From: Methylobacterium isbiliense
Lineage (GTDB): Bacteria > Pseudomonadota > Alphaproteobacteria > Rhizobiales > Beijerinckiaceae
Length of the DNA stretch: 64,000 bases
Direction of reading: 5' to 3'
Assembly: GCF_022179325.1 (NCBI RefSeq)
Contig: NZ_BPQQ01000003.1
Location: forward strand, 44,935 to 108,934
Below, one piece after another: positions 7,840-15,810 of the stretch; the first letter of the stretch is position 1; the number at the start of each line of letters is the position of its first letter. The position numbers were made by a program, and so were the translations under genes. Below the pieces are notes generated by a model. It was not told where the DNA came from. It searched no databases and saw only the letters and a list, made by a program, of their open reading frames with translations.

Positions 7840-9480
7840 CTAGCGCAGCGCGAACCCCTCGTAGCCCTTCGCCGCCACCGCCTCGCAATGGCTGCGGTAG
7901 CGCGCCATGCCGCCCGCGTAGGGCATGAACACCCGCGGCTTGCCCGGCACGTTGGCGCCGAGATACCAGGACGAGTTGGCCATCGGCAGCAGGGTGGCGT
8001 GCGCCGCCTCGTTGACGTGGGCGACCCAGGCCTCCGTCGCCTCGGGCGTCGCCTCGATGCGGGCCAGCCCCCGCTCGCGCAGATGCGCGATGCAGCGCGT
8101 GATCCACTCGACGTGCTGCTCGATGGCGATCGGCATGTTGGTGAGGACCGAGGGGCTGCCGGGGCCGGTGATGGTGAACAGGTTCGGGAAGCCCGGGGTC
8201 TGGAGGCCGAGATAGGTGCGCGGTCCCGCGGCCCAGGCCTCCTTCAGCGGCCGGCCGCCGCTGCCGCGGATGTCGAGGGCGAGCAGCGGCCCGGTGAGGG
8301 CGTCGAAGCCGGTGGCGAAGACGATGACGTCGAGCGGGTAGGTGGCGTCGCGGGTGCGCACGCCCTCGGGCACGATCTCCTCGATCGGCGTCGCCTTCAG
8401 GTCGACCAGCAGGACGTTGTCGCGGTTGAAGGTCTCGAAGTAGTCCGTGTCGATCGGCGGGCGCTTGGAGGCGAAGGGATGGTCGGTGGGGGTCAGCTTG
8501 GCGGCGACCTCCGGGTCCTTCACGATGCTGCGGATCTTGGCGCGGATGAACTCCGAGGCGGTGTCGTTGGCGGCCTTGTCGAGGAGGAGGTCGCGGAAGA
8601 CCGCGCGGAAGCGCAGGCCGCCCCGCTCCCAGGCGGCCTCGTAGCGGGCGCGGCGCTCCTCCTCCGTGACGTCGAGGGCCGATTGCTCCGAGACGTCGAA
8701 CGGGTGGCCGTTGGTGGAGGCGCGGGCCTTCTCGCGGATGGCCGCGTAGTTCGCCTTGATCTCGCGCTGGACCTCCGGGCTCATCGGGCCGTTGCGGGCC
8801 GGCACGCTGTAATTGGCCGTGCGCTGGAAGACCGTGAGGTGCGCCGCCTGGGCGGCGATCACCGGGGTCGCCTGGATGCCGGTGGAGCCGGTGCCGATCA
8901 GGCCGACGCGCTTGCCCGCGAAGTCCACGCCCTCGTGGGGCCAGCGGCCGGTGTGGTACCACTCGCCCGCGAAGCGCTCGAGGCCCTCGATCGCCGGCAC
9001 GTTCGCGGCCGAGAGGCAGCCCACGGCGGTGATGAGGAACGGAGCCTCGAACCGCTCGCCCGACGCCGTGGTCACGCTCCAGCGGTCGCGCGCCTCGTCG
9101 AACGCGGCCCCGGTCACCCGGGTCTCGAACTGGATGTCGCGCAGGAGGTCGAAGCGCTCGGCCACGTGGTTGAGGTAGCGCAGGATCTCCGAATGCTCGG
9201 GGTAGCGCTCGGTCCACTCCCAGTCCTGCTCCAGCTCGGGCGAGAACGAGTAGGAGTAGTAGTAGCTCTCGGAATCGCAGCGCGCCCCCGGGTAGCGGTT
9301 CCAGTACCACGTGCCCCCGACCCCGTCGGCGGCCTCCAGCACCCGCACCGAGAGCCCGAGCCGGTCGCGCAGGCAGTGGAGCTGGTAGAGGCCCGAGAAG
9401 CCGGCCCCGACGATGATCGCGTCGTAGGTCCGGGCGGGACGGGACTCGGAGGTCGGCTGCTGCGCGCGCGTCTGCGCCAT
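7840..9480 (-). CDS. FAD-containing monooxygenase, Baeyer-Villiger type
   Basis: The 546-residue flavoprotein is the usual length for class B Baeyer-Villiger monooxygenases. It has an N-terminal FAD site GAGFSG (25-30), the BVMO fingerprint FAGEWYHTGRWP near residue 172, a second Rossmann site for NADPH (GLIGTGSTGIQ near 192), and an ATGFDALTG segment near 390. The related family of acetone, cyclohexanone and phenylacetone monooxygenases converts ketones to esters or lactones. Substrate preference cannot be read here. It is transcribed away from the LysR regulator across a 197-bp promoter region and is followed by the esterase. Confidence 0.92.
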   Translation of the reverse strand: MAQTRAQQPTSESRPARTYDAIIVGAGFSGLYQLHCLRDRLGLSVRVLEAADGVGGTWYWNRYPGARCDSESYYYSYSFSPELEQDWEWTERYPEHSEILRYLNHVAERFDLLRDIQFETRVTGAAFDEARDRWSVTTASGERFEAPFLITAVGCLSAANVPAIEGLERFAGEWYHTGRWPHEGVDFAGKRVGLIGTGSTGIQATPVIAAQAAHLTVFQRTANYSVPARNGPMSPEVQREIKANYAAIREKARASTNGHPFDVSEQSALDVTEEERRARYEAAWERGGLRFRAVFRDLLLDKAANDTASEFIRAKIRSIVKDPEVAAKLTPTDHPFASKRPPIDTDYFETFNRDNVLLVDLKATPIEEIVPEGVRTRDATYPLDVIVFATGFDALTGPLLALDIRGSGGRPLKEAWAAGPRTYLGLQTPGFPNLFTITGPGSPSVLTNMPIAIEQHVEWITRCIAHLRERGLARIEATPEATEAWVAHVNEAAHATLLPMANSSWYLGANVPGKPRVFMPYAGGMARYRSHCEAVAAKGYEGFALR

Positions 9481-9650
9481 GGCGTCTCGTCTCCCTGCGC
9501 AGCATGGGCCCGGGGGTCGGCCCGGGATGCCGCATCGCTCTGTCGGCGTTCTTCTCTGGCCGCCTCGCGCCGGGAATCCGGTGCGCGCCGCGACGCCCCG
9601 ACGCTAACCCGTTGCTCGGGCCGCTTCCATATCCGACACTGCGCACAACA

Positions 9651-9667
9651 TGTGAACGGAATTCACA
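9651..9667. promoter_or_regulatory. Putative LysR operator (T-N11-A palindrome)
   Basis: The perfect inverted repeat TGTGAA-CGGAA-TTCACA contains the LysR-type box T-N11-A (T at 9653, A at 9665). It ends 10 bases before the GTG of the LysR gene and lies 171 bases upstream of the divergent monooxygenase gene. This placement suits autorepression plus control of the monooxygenase-esterase unit. Regulator and site are paired by position only. Confidence 0.6.
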
Positions 9668-9677
9668 GGTCTGAGCC

Positions 9678-10658
9678 GTGGATCGCTTCGGGGAGATGCT
9701 CGTCTTCGTGCGGGCGGTGGAGGATGGCGGCTTCTCGGCGGCCGGGCGCAGCCTGACCCTGACGCCCTCGGCGGTGAGCAAGCTGATCGGGCGCCTGGAG
9801 AACCGCCTCGGCGTCGCGCTCTTCCACCGCGGGCCGCGCATCCCGGCGCTCACCGCGGAGGGCGAGGCCTTCTACGCCTCGGCGCTGCGGGCGATCGAGG
9901 CGGTGGAGGAGGCGGAGGCCTCGGTGTTCGGCGGCAGCGCCGCGAAGGGCACGCTGCGCATCCGCTCGATGCCGACCTTCGCCACGCACCAGCTCGCGCC
10001 GCTGGTGCCCGCCTTCCGGCGCCTGCACCCGGCGCTGCGGCTCGACTTCGTGCTCAGCATGGAGCCGGGGAACCTGCTCGACGGGGGCGTCGACGTGGCG
10101 ATCCATGTCGGCGACCTCGCCGATTCCTCGCTCGTCGCCCACCGCTTCACCTCGACCCGCTGGATCATCTGCGCGGCGCCCGCCTACCTCGCCGAGCGCG
10201 GCACGCCGCAGAGCCCGGCGGACCTCGCCGGCCACGAATGCCTGAACTTTCCCACCACCGTGCCGTGGAGCACCTGGGGCGTGCGCGGGCCCGCGGGCGC
10301 GCCCGCCCGGCTCAAGCCCGCCGGCAGCGTCGCGGCCAATACCGGGCAGATGCTGCTGGCGATGGCCCGGGCGGGCGCCGGCATCGTGCGGCTCGCCGAG
10401 TTCCACATCGTCGAGGATCTGCGGGCGGGCCGGCTGGTCGACCTGTTTCCGGATCAGCAGAGCGAGGCCGAGGACCCGATCTACGCCCTCTACGGCCGCC
10501 GCCGGCACCTGAGCCAGCGCATCCGGGTCTTCCTCGACTTCCTGGACCGGTCGTTCTCGCAGGGAACGCCGGCGTGGCGGCGCTCCGCCCAGGAACGGCG
10601 CGAGGAGCGGCGGGCGGGACCGCGCGCCGTCAGCGATCCTCCGCCGCCAGCAGCTTGA
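9678..10658 (+). CDS. LysR family transcriptional regulator
   Basis: The 326-residue protein has an N-terminal winged helix-turn-helix (residues 1-60, with DGGFSAAGRSLTLTPSAVSK as the recognition region) and a LysR substrate-binding domain from about 90 to 295. Translation starts at a GTG. It is divergent from the monooxygenase-esterase genes, the usual layout for a LysR regulator and its target. The effector is unknown. The last 29 bases overlap the 3' end of the convergent dehydrogenase gene. The C-terminal 30 residues are Arg/Pro-rich and look like an unstructured tail. Confidence 0.92.
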   Translation: MDRFGEMLVFVRAVEDGGFSAAGRSLTLTPSAVSKLIGRLENRLGVALFHRGPRIPALTAEGEAFYASALRAIEAVEEAEASVFGGSAAKGTLRIRSMPTFATHQLAPLVPAFRRLHPALRLDFVLSMEPGNLLDGGVDVAIHVGDLADSSLVAHRFTSTRWIICAAPAYLAERGTPQSPADLAGHECLNFPTTVPWSTWGVRGPAGAPARLKPAGSVAANTGQMLLAMARAGAGIVRLAEFHIVEDLRAGRLVDLFPDQQSEAEDPIYALYGRRRHLSQRIRVFLDFLDRSFSQGTPAWRRSAQERREERRAGPRAVSDPPPPAA

Positions 10659-11544
10659 GGTAGCGGTCGACCTCGGTGTGGTCGGCCTCCTGGCCGAGCC
10701 GCGCCAGGGCCTCGCGGGCGAAGCCCACCACCGCGTGCGAGAACGGGGCCGGGCGCTCCAGGGCGTCGGCGAGGTCCACCGCGATGCCGATGTCCTTCGT
10801 CATCAGGGCGAGGCCGAAGCCGGAATCGTAGGTCTCCGGCAGGATGAAGGACTTGAGCTTGTTCTCGGTGGTGTTGTTGCGACCGGTCGAGACGTTGAGG
10901 ATGTCGGTCATCACCGCCGGATCGAGGCCGAAAGCGGCCCCGACCTGCAGCGCCTCGCAGGTGGCGATCAGCCCGGCGGCGGAGACGTAGTTGTTGAGCG
11001 CCTTCATGGCGTGGGCCGAGCCGAGGGGGCCGGTCTCGAAGATCGCGCTCCCCATCGCGTCCAGCACCGGCCGGATCCGCGCCAGCAGGGAACCGCCCAC
11101 CATGATCGAGAGCGTGCCGGCCTCCGCCTTCTTCACCCCGCCGGAGACCGGCGCGTCGGCAAGCGCGAGGCCGGCCTCGGCGAACCGCTCCCCGAGCCGG
11201 CGGGTGGAGAGCGGGGCGGAGGAACTCATGTCGATCAGGATCGCGCCCGGCCGCATCGCGCGGATCAGCGGCGCCTCCCCGTCCAGGGCGACGCGCGCGA
11301 CGGCGGCACCGTCCGGCAGCATGGTGATGACGGCCTGCGCCTCGGCGGCGGCCTCGGCCGCCGAGACGCAGGGGATGCCGCCGGCCTCCGCGAAGGCTGC
11401 GAGCGCCCGCTCGGCCGCGTCGTAGCCGCGGACCGCGAAGCCCGCGGCGAGCAGGCGCCGGCCCATCGGCAGGCCCATCCGGCCGAGGCCGATCAGGCCG
11501 ATGCGGGCCGGCGGCGCGATCGGGGCGGTGTCGGCTTCAGCCAC
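10630..11544 (-). CDS. NAD(P)-dependent beta-hydroxyacid dehydrogenase (HIBADH/GarR-like)
   Basis: The 304-residue enzyme belongs to the 3-hydroxyisobutyrate dehydrogenase/tartronate semialdehyde reductase family. The cofactor site GLIGLGRMGLPMG covers 16-28, the substrate loop is VSGGVKKAEAG at 133-143, and the catalytic lysine is K181 in MKALNNY. It would interconvert a 3-hydroxyacid and its semialdehyde. Start is a GTG at 11544. It is convergent with, and overlaps by 29 bp, the LysR gene. The position in a catabolic cluster suggests valine-like or C3/C4 hydroxyacid metabolism (inference). Confidence 0.9.
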   Translation of the reverse strand: MAEADTAPIAPPARIGLIGLGRMGLPMGRRLLAAGFAVRGYDAAERALAAFAEAGGIPCVSAAEAAAEAQAVITMLPDGAAVARVALDGEAPLIRAMRPGAILIDMSSSAPLSTRRLGERFAEAGLALADAPVSGGVKKAEAGTLSIMVGGSLLARIRPVLDAMGSAIFETGPLGSAHAMKALNNYVSAAGLIATCEALQVGAAFGLDPAVMTDILNVSTGRNNTTENKLKSFILPETYDSGFGLALMTKDIGIAVDLADALERPAPFSHAVVGFAREALARLGQEADHTEVDRYLKLLAAEDR

Positions 11545-11662
11545 GGGCGTCCTCCCGGATGGATCGTTCTCCCCCCATCAAACGCCGCGCGCGATTGACA
11601 GACAAGTGAGGGACGGCCGAGGCTGGTGGGCAACGGGGCATGACCCCGAGGGAGGACGCGGC

Positions 11663-12070
11663 ATGGCCGAGAGCGAGCAATTCGAGAAGGGTCTGGAGGT
11701 GCGGCGCGCCGTGCTCGGCCCGGACTACGTCGACGGCAGCCTCGCCCGGGCCGACGAGTTCATGATGGCGTTCCAGCGCATCACCACCGAGTGGTGCTGG
11801 GGCTATGCCTGGACCCGGGAGGGCCTCGACCGGCGCACCCGCAGCATGCTGAACCTCGCGATGCTGACGGCGCTGGGCCGGCCGGCCGAACTCAAGCTGC
11901 ACGTGAAGGGCGCGCTCACCAACGGCGTCACCGTCGACGAGATCCGGGAGATCCTGCTGCACGCGACGGTCTATTGCGGCATTCCCGCGGGGCTCGACGC
12001 CTTCAAGGCCGCCCACGAGGTGCTGAAGGCCGAGGGCGCCGTGACGGGCGAGCCGGCCGCCCCGCGCTAA
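11663..12070 (+). CDS. Carboxymuconolactone decarboxylase family protein (PcaC-like)
   Basis: The 135-residue protein is the usual length for PcaC. It shows the family core LHVKGALTNGVTVDEIREIL followed by YCGIPAGLDAFK, matching gamma-carboxymuconolactone decarboxylase more than the AhpD branch, since there is no CxxC. It may decarboxylate a lactone acid, though many relatives have unknown roles. The ATG has GGGAGGACGCGGC upstream. The lactonase-fold gene follows 118 bp downstream, across a palindromic repeat. Confidence 0.88.
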   Translation: MAESEQFEKGLEVRRAVLGPDYVDGSLARADEFMMAFQRITTEWCWGYAWTREGLDRRTRSMLNLAMLTALGRPAELKLHVKGALTNGVTVDEIREILLHATVYCGIPAGLDAFKAAHEVLKAEGAVTGEPAAPR

Positions 12071-12178
12071 GCAGATTTCGCAAAAGTGGTCGCCGGTTTT
12101 GCGATAAAAATCTGCGAAGAAACAAGAACCTAAGCGGACGAAGCGTTGGCTTGCCAACGCAAGTCTGCTTAGACCCCG
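12071..12178. repeat. Paired inverted repeats after the PcaC-like gene
   Basis: Two hairpins lie back to back. The first pairs GCAGATTT with AAATCTGC and CGCAAAA with TTTTGCG. The second pairs GCGTTGGC with GCCAACGC around TT, extended by TAAGCGGAC/GTCTGCTTA with one wobble pair. The segment is clearly AT-richer than its flanks and non-coding. It looks like a composite intergenic repeat element; it has no second copy in this window. Confidence 0.55.
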
Positions 12179-12188
12179 CGAGGCCCGC

Positions 12189-12986
12189 GTGGAGACCTAC
12201 GAGATCCTGGCCCTGCGCTACGCGGTGCACGACCGCCCGGCGCGGGAGAACTTCCTGTTCTGGCCCGAGGGCGACCCGCACGCCGCGATGCCGCTCGACT
12301 ACTTCGTCTGGGTGGTGCGCAACGCCGCCCGCACGGTCTTGGTCGATACCGGCTTCGGCCCCGAGGCGGCGGCCGCGCACGGCCGCACCCTGCTGGTCCA
12401 CCCGGCCGAGGGCCTGCGGGCGCTCGGCGTCGACCCGGAGGCGGTGCGGGACGTGATCATCACGCACCTGCACTACGACCACGCGGGCAACCTCGCGGCC
12501 TTTCCGAACGCCACCTTCCACCTGCAGGATGCGGAGATGGCCTTCGCGACCGGGCGCTGCATGTGCCATGCCCGGCTGCGCGGCGCCTTCGCGGTGGAGG
12601 ACGTGGTGGCGATGGTGCGCCACGTCTATGCCGGCCGCGTGCGCTTCACGGATGGGGATGCCGTGCTGTGTCCCGGCCTCTCGGTGCACCGCGTGCCCGG
12701 CCACACGCAGGGCCTGCAATGCGTGCGGGTGGCCACCGAGCGGGGCGCCGTGGTGCTCGCCTCCGACGCCGCGCACTACTACGCCAACCTCGAGACCCGG
12801 AACCCCTATTCCATCACGGTCGACGTGGCGGCGACGATGGAGAGCTGGGACCGCCTCGCGGCCCTGGCCGACGGCCCCGACCACGTGGTCCCGGGCCACG
12901 ATCCCCTGGTGATGCAGCGCTATCCGCGCGCCGGGGTGGCCGGCCTCGACGCCGTGCGGCTCGATCTGGCGCCGACCGGGCGCTGA
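12189..12986 (+). CDS. Metallo-beta-lactamase-fold lactonase (AttM/BlcC type)
   Basis: The 265-residue hydrolase has the zinc motif THLHYDHAG (H93, H95, D97, H98), later His in VPGHTQG, Asp in SDAAHYY and a final VPGHDP. This order fits the N-acyl homoserine lactone lactonase/gamma-butyrolactonase branch. It may open a lactone made in the neighbouring Baeyer-Villiger pathway or degrade quorum signals; sequence alone cannot decide. Start is a GTG after the repeat element. It ends 11 bp from the convergent RNA methyltransferase gene. Confidence 0.88.
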   Translation: METYEILALRYAVHDRPARENFLFWPEGDPHAAMPLDYFVWVVRNAARTVLVDTGFGPEAAAAHGRTLLVHPAEGLRALGVDPEAVRDVIITHLHYDHAGNLAAFPNATFHLQDAEMAFATGRCMCHARLRGAFAVEDVVAMVRHVYAGRVRFTDGDAVLCPGLSVHRVPGHTQGLQCVRVATERGAVVLASDAAHYYANLETRNPYSITVDVAATMESWDRLAALADGPDHVVPGHDPLVMQRYPRAGVAGLDAVRLDLAPTGR

Positions 12987-12997
12987 GGCGGGCCGGC

Positions 12998-14251
12998 TCA
13001 GCGCCGGCGGCGCCCCTCGCGCCGGAAGACGCCGACGAGTTCGACGTGCGGCGAGTGCCGGAACTGGTCGAGGGGCACCACCTCGGCGAGCCGGTACCCC
13101 CCGGCGAGGAGGAGGCCCGCGTCGCGCGCGAAGGTGCCCGCGTCGCAGGAGACGCCGACCACCACCGGCACCGTCGCCTCGGCGAGCCGCGCCGCCTGCG
13201 CCTCAGCCCCGGCCCGGGGCGGGTCGAACACCACGGCGTCGAAGCGGTCGAGTTCGGGCGCGAGCAGCGGGCGGCGGAAGAGGTCGCGGCGCTCGTGCGT
13301 GACCGCCCGCAGGCCCGGCGTCGCCCGCGCCGCCCGGTCGAGGGCGGCGAGCGCCCCGGCATCGCCCTCGACCGCGTGCACCGCCCGGGTCTCGGCGAGC
13401 CGCAGGCTGAAGGCGCCCGCGCCCGAGAAGAGGTCGGCGACGCGCTTGGCCTCCCCGACGCCCGCCACGACGAGGTCGGCGAGCATCGCCTCGCCGAGCC
13501 GCGTCGCCTGCAGGAAGCCGCCCGGCGGCGGCACCAGGGGCGCCCGGCCGGCCGGAACGACCGGCGGGCGGCGCTGCACCAGCACCTCGCCGTGAAGGGA
13601 CAGGCGCGCGAGGTCGAGGTCGCCCGCGAGCGCCACCAGCGCCTGCCGGGCGCGCGCATCGGCCGGGCCGTGGCCGCGCACGTCCACGTCGAGGCCGCCC
13701 GCGGTCGCGGTCGCCTGCACGTCGAGGGGCTTGCCCCCGCCGCCCAGCGGCCGGGCGAGCGCCCGGGCGACCTCCGGAGCGCGGTGCAGGGGGGGCTCCG
13801 TGATCGGGCAATGGTCGATGGCGACGAGCGCGTGGCTGCGCGCCGCCATGAAACCGGCCTCGGCGCGCCCGTCGATGCGCCGCACGTGGAACGTCGCCCG
13901 CCGCCGGCCGGCCCCGTGCGCATCGCGCAACGGCGCCACCGGGGCGTCGATGCCGGCACGCGACAGCGCGGTGACGACGAGCCCGCGCTTCCAGGCCGCG
14001 TAGGGCTCCGGCGCGAGGTGCTGGATGGCGCAGCCGCCGCAGGTGCCGAAATAGGGGCAGAAGGGCGCGACCCGGTCGGGCGAGGGCGCCAGAACCGCGT
14101 CGAGCGCGGCCCGCCGCACGCCGCGGCGCTCCTCCGCCGGCCCTACCCGCACCCGCTCCCCCGGCAGCGCCCCGGGCACGTGCAGCCCGTCCGCCGCGAC
14201 CCCGTCGCCGCGGGCGCCCAGGCGCAGGATCTCGATCCCGTCGCCGCTCAT
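12998..14251 (-). CDS. Class I SAM-dependent RNA methyltransferase (TrmA/RumA family)
   Basis: The 417-residue protein is an m5U-type RNA methyltransferase. The N-terminal region resembles a small TRAM-like module, followed by an iron-sulfur cluster motif with C65, C71 and C74 (CPYFGTCGGC). The SAM-binding segment is ADLFSGAGAFSL, then DPPRAG, and a catalytic Cys in VSCDAGTF, where relatives usually have SCNP; the Pro is absent. It is predicted to methylate uridine in rRNA or tRNA. The ATG at 14251 overlaps the tlyA stop as ATGA. Confidence 0.9.
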   Translation of the reverse strand: MSGDGIEILRLGARGDGVAADGLHVPGALPGERVRVGPAEERRGVRRAALDAVLAPSPDRVAPFCPYFGTCGGCAIQHLAPEPYAAWKRGLVVTALSRAGIDAPVAPLRDAHGAGRRRATFHVRRIDGRAEAGFMAARSHALVAIDHCPITEPPLHRAPEVARALARPLGGGGKPLDVQATATAGGLDVDVRGHGPADARARQALVALAGDLDLARLSLHGEVLVQRRPPVVPAGRAPLVPPPGGFLQATRLGEAMLADLVVAGVGEAKRVADLFSGAGAFSLRLAETRAVHAVEGDAGALAALDRAARATPGLRAVTHERRDLFRRPLLAPELDRFDAVVFDPPRAGAEAQAARLAEATVPVVVGVSCDAGTFARDAGLLLAGGYRLAEVVPLDQFRHSPHVELVGVFRREGRRRR

Positions 14252-14997
14252 CGCGCCGCCTCCCGCACGGCGCCGAGCAGGAACTCGCGGTTGCCGTCCC
14301 CGCCCTCCACGGGCGAGGGGATCAGCCCCACGGGCCGAAAGCCGAGGCTCCGGGCGAGCGCGCGCACCTCCTCGCACACCTCGGCCCGGACCGCCTCGTC
14401 GCGCACGATGCCGCCGCGGCCGACCCGCGCCCGCCCGGCCTCGAATTGCGGCTTGATCAGCGCCACGAGGCGGGCGTCGGGCGCCGTGAGGGCGGGCAGC
14501 ACCGGCAGGACGTGGGCGAGCGAGATGAAGCTCACGTCGACCACCGCGAGGGCGGGCGGGCCGTCGAGGAGGCCGGGGTCGAGGGCGCGCACGTCGGTGG
14601 CCTCGTGCAGGGCGACCCGGGGATCCGCCGCGAGGCCGGGGTGGAACTGCCCGCGCCCCACATCGACCGCATGGACCCGCGCCGCGCCCCGGCGCAGCAG
14701 CACGTCGGTGAAGCCGCCGGTCGAGGCGCCGATATCGAGGCAGGTGAGCCCCGCGGGATCGATGCCGAAGGCGTCGAGGGCCGCCGCGAGCTTCAGCCCG
14801 CCGCGCGAGACGTAGGGGTGGGGCGGGGCGGCCTCGATCCGGGCCGACCGCGCGAGGAGGTCGGAGGGGCGGCGCACCGGTGCGCCGTCCGCCCGCACCA
14901 GCCCGGCCGCGATCGCCGCCTGCGCCCGCGCGCGGCTCTCGAAATGGCCCGCCTCCACCAGCAGGCGGTCGGCCCGCAGCCGCTCCCCGTCCGTCAT
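14248..14997 (-). CDS. tlyA: TlyA family rRNA (cytidine-2'-O)-methyltransferase
   Basis: The 249-residue protein has an N-terminal S4 RNA-binding domain (about 8-65), a SAM-binding motif CLDIGASTGGFTD near residue 86 and the family motif LIKPQFEAGR near 187. Known TlyA proteins methylate 16S and/or 23S rRNA; haemolytic activity in the old name is indirect. It is translationally coupled to the downstream RNA methyltransferase, so the pair forms a small RNA-modification operon. In many alphaproteobacteria tlyA lies with dxs; that gene is not here. Confidence 0.93.
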   Translation of the reverse strand: MTDGERLRADRLLVEAGHFESRARAQAAIAAGLVRADGAPVRRPSDLLARSARIEAAPPHPYVSRGGLKLAAALDAFGIDPAGLTCLDIGASTGGFTDVLLRRGAARVHAVDVGRGQFHPGLAADPRVALHEATDVRALDPGLLDGPPALAVVDVSFISLAHVLPVLPALTAPDARLVALIKPQFEAGRARVGRGGIVRDEAVRAEVCEEVRALARSLGFRPVGLIPSPVEGGDGNREFLLGAVREAAR

Positions 14998-15101
14998 GCC
15001 CGTCGCTCTCTCGCCCCCGCTCTCGGCCGGCCGACACCATCCCCTGTCGCGGCCGGCGCACTCCCTTACCTGATGCAGGCCAGGAGAGGAGAGGCGACAG
15101 A

Positions 15102-15647
15102 ATGAGGTTCCACCTGTCCGCGGGCGCCGCGCTCTGGACCGCCCTTGGGGCCGCCCTTGGTGCCGCGCTCCCGGCCGCCGCCCAGCCGCAGGCGGCCCTC
15201 CAGACCTACGACGCCCCGGTCGTCAACACCAAGGGCGAGCCGATCGGCCGGATCCAGATCCGCGACGGGGCCAACACCCTGGTGATGCGGGTGCTGATCG
15301 GGCCGGGCGGCCTGCCGCCGGGCTGGCACGGGATCCATTTCCACGCGGTCGGGACCTGCTCCGACACCGCGAGCTTCGAGCAGTCCAAGGCGCACGTGAA
15401 CCACGACGGCAGCAAGCACGGCCTGCTCAACCCGGACGGGCCGGACGAGGGCGACCTGCCCAACGTCTACGCCAATCCGGACGGCTCGGTGAATGCCGAG
15501 GTGTCGAGCGAGACCCCGCTCACGGGGGAGGGCGGCCTGAAGGACGCGGACGGCTCGGCCCTGGTGATCCATGCCGGCGAGGACGACCACGCGACCCAGC
15601 CGATCGGCAATGCGGGCGCGCGCATCGCCTGCGCGGCGATCAAGTGA
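15102..15647 (+). CDS. sodC: Periplasmic Cu-Zn superoxide dismutase
   Basis: The 181-residue protein has a Sec signal peptide with cleavage expected after ALPAAA (about residue 27). Copper and zinc ligands lie in GIHFHAVGTC, HVNHDGSKHG and IHAGEDDH, and the closing motif GNAGARIACA carries the second disulfide Cys. It converts superoxide to hydrogen peroxide in the periplasm. The ATG is preceded by AGGAGAGGAGAGG. A hairpin immediately downstream probably ends its transcript. Confidence 0.95.
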   Translation: MRFHLSAGAALWTALGAALGAALPAAAQPQAALQTYDAPVVNTKGEPIGRIQIRDGANTLVMRVLIGPGGLPPGWHGIHFHAVGTCSDTASFEQSKAHVNHDGSKHGLLNPDGPDEGDLPNVYANPDGSVNAEVSSETPLTGEGGLKDADGSALVIHAGEDDHATQPIGNAGARIACAAIK

Positions 15648-15649
15648 GG

Positions 15650-15676
15650 CCGGCGGTCATCGACGATGACCGCCGG
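15650..15676 (+). terminator. Hairpin terminator candidate after sodC
   Basis: CCGGCGGTCAT and ATGACCGCCGG form an 11-bp stem around CGACG, starting 3 bases after the sodC stop. TTCTCGATTTCT follows, a weak U-rich tract. The segment is also the left end of dispersed repeat copy B. Confidence 0.6.
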
Positions 15677-15757
15677 TTCTCGATTTCTCCGTCGGATCTT
15701 TGATGTGGCATCGACACAGCGGGATGCCTGAACGGCCCGATGCGTCAGCATCCTGGG
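15650..15757. repeat. Dispersed palindromic repeat, copy B (divergent copy)
   Basis: Compared with 51061-51209, this copy keeps the GGTC-loop-GACC hairpin, the block TGGCATCGACAC and GATGCGTCAGCATCC, but lacks the central CGACGTGTC hairpin arm. Like the other two copies it sits between convergent genes (sodC and tadC). Confidence 0.55.
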
Positions 15758-15801
15758 CCGTTGGGCGTCCTGGGCCGTCGGGCGTCCTGGGCCGTCGGTA
15801 T
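15751..15801. repeat. Tandem repeat, three 17-bp units
   Basis: TCCTGGGCCGTYGGGCG occurs at 15751-15767 and 15768-15784, with a third, slightly diverged unit at 15785-15801. It lies just beyond the 3' end of tadC and continues from dispersed repeat copy B. Non-coding. Confidence 0.75.
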
Positions 15802-15810
15802 GACGGTGCC

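Noticed and set aside
6788-9853. Possible single 1,021-residue esterase fusion
   Set aside because: Homology begins at the ATG at 7810 with a good ribosome-binding site; the upstream part of the frame is antisense-like sequence under the monooxygenase gene.
15751-15801. Short regular repeats considered as a CRISPR array
   Set aside because: The units are contiguous 17-mers with no spacers, and no cas genes are present.
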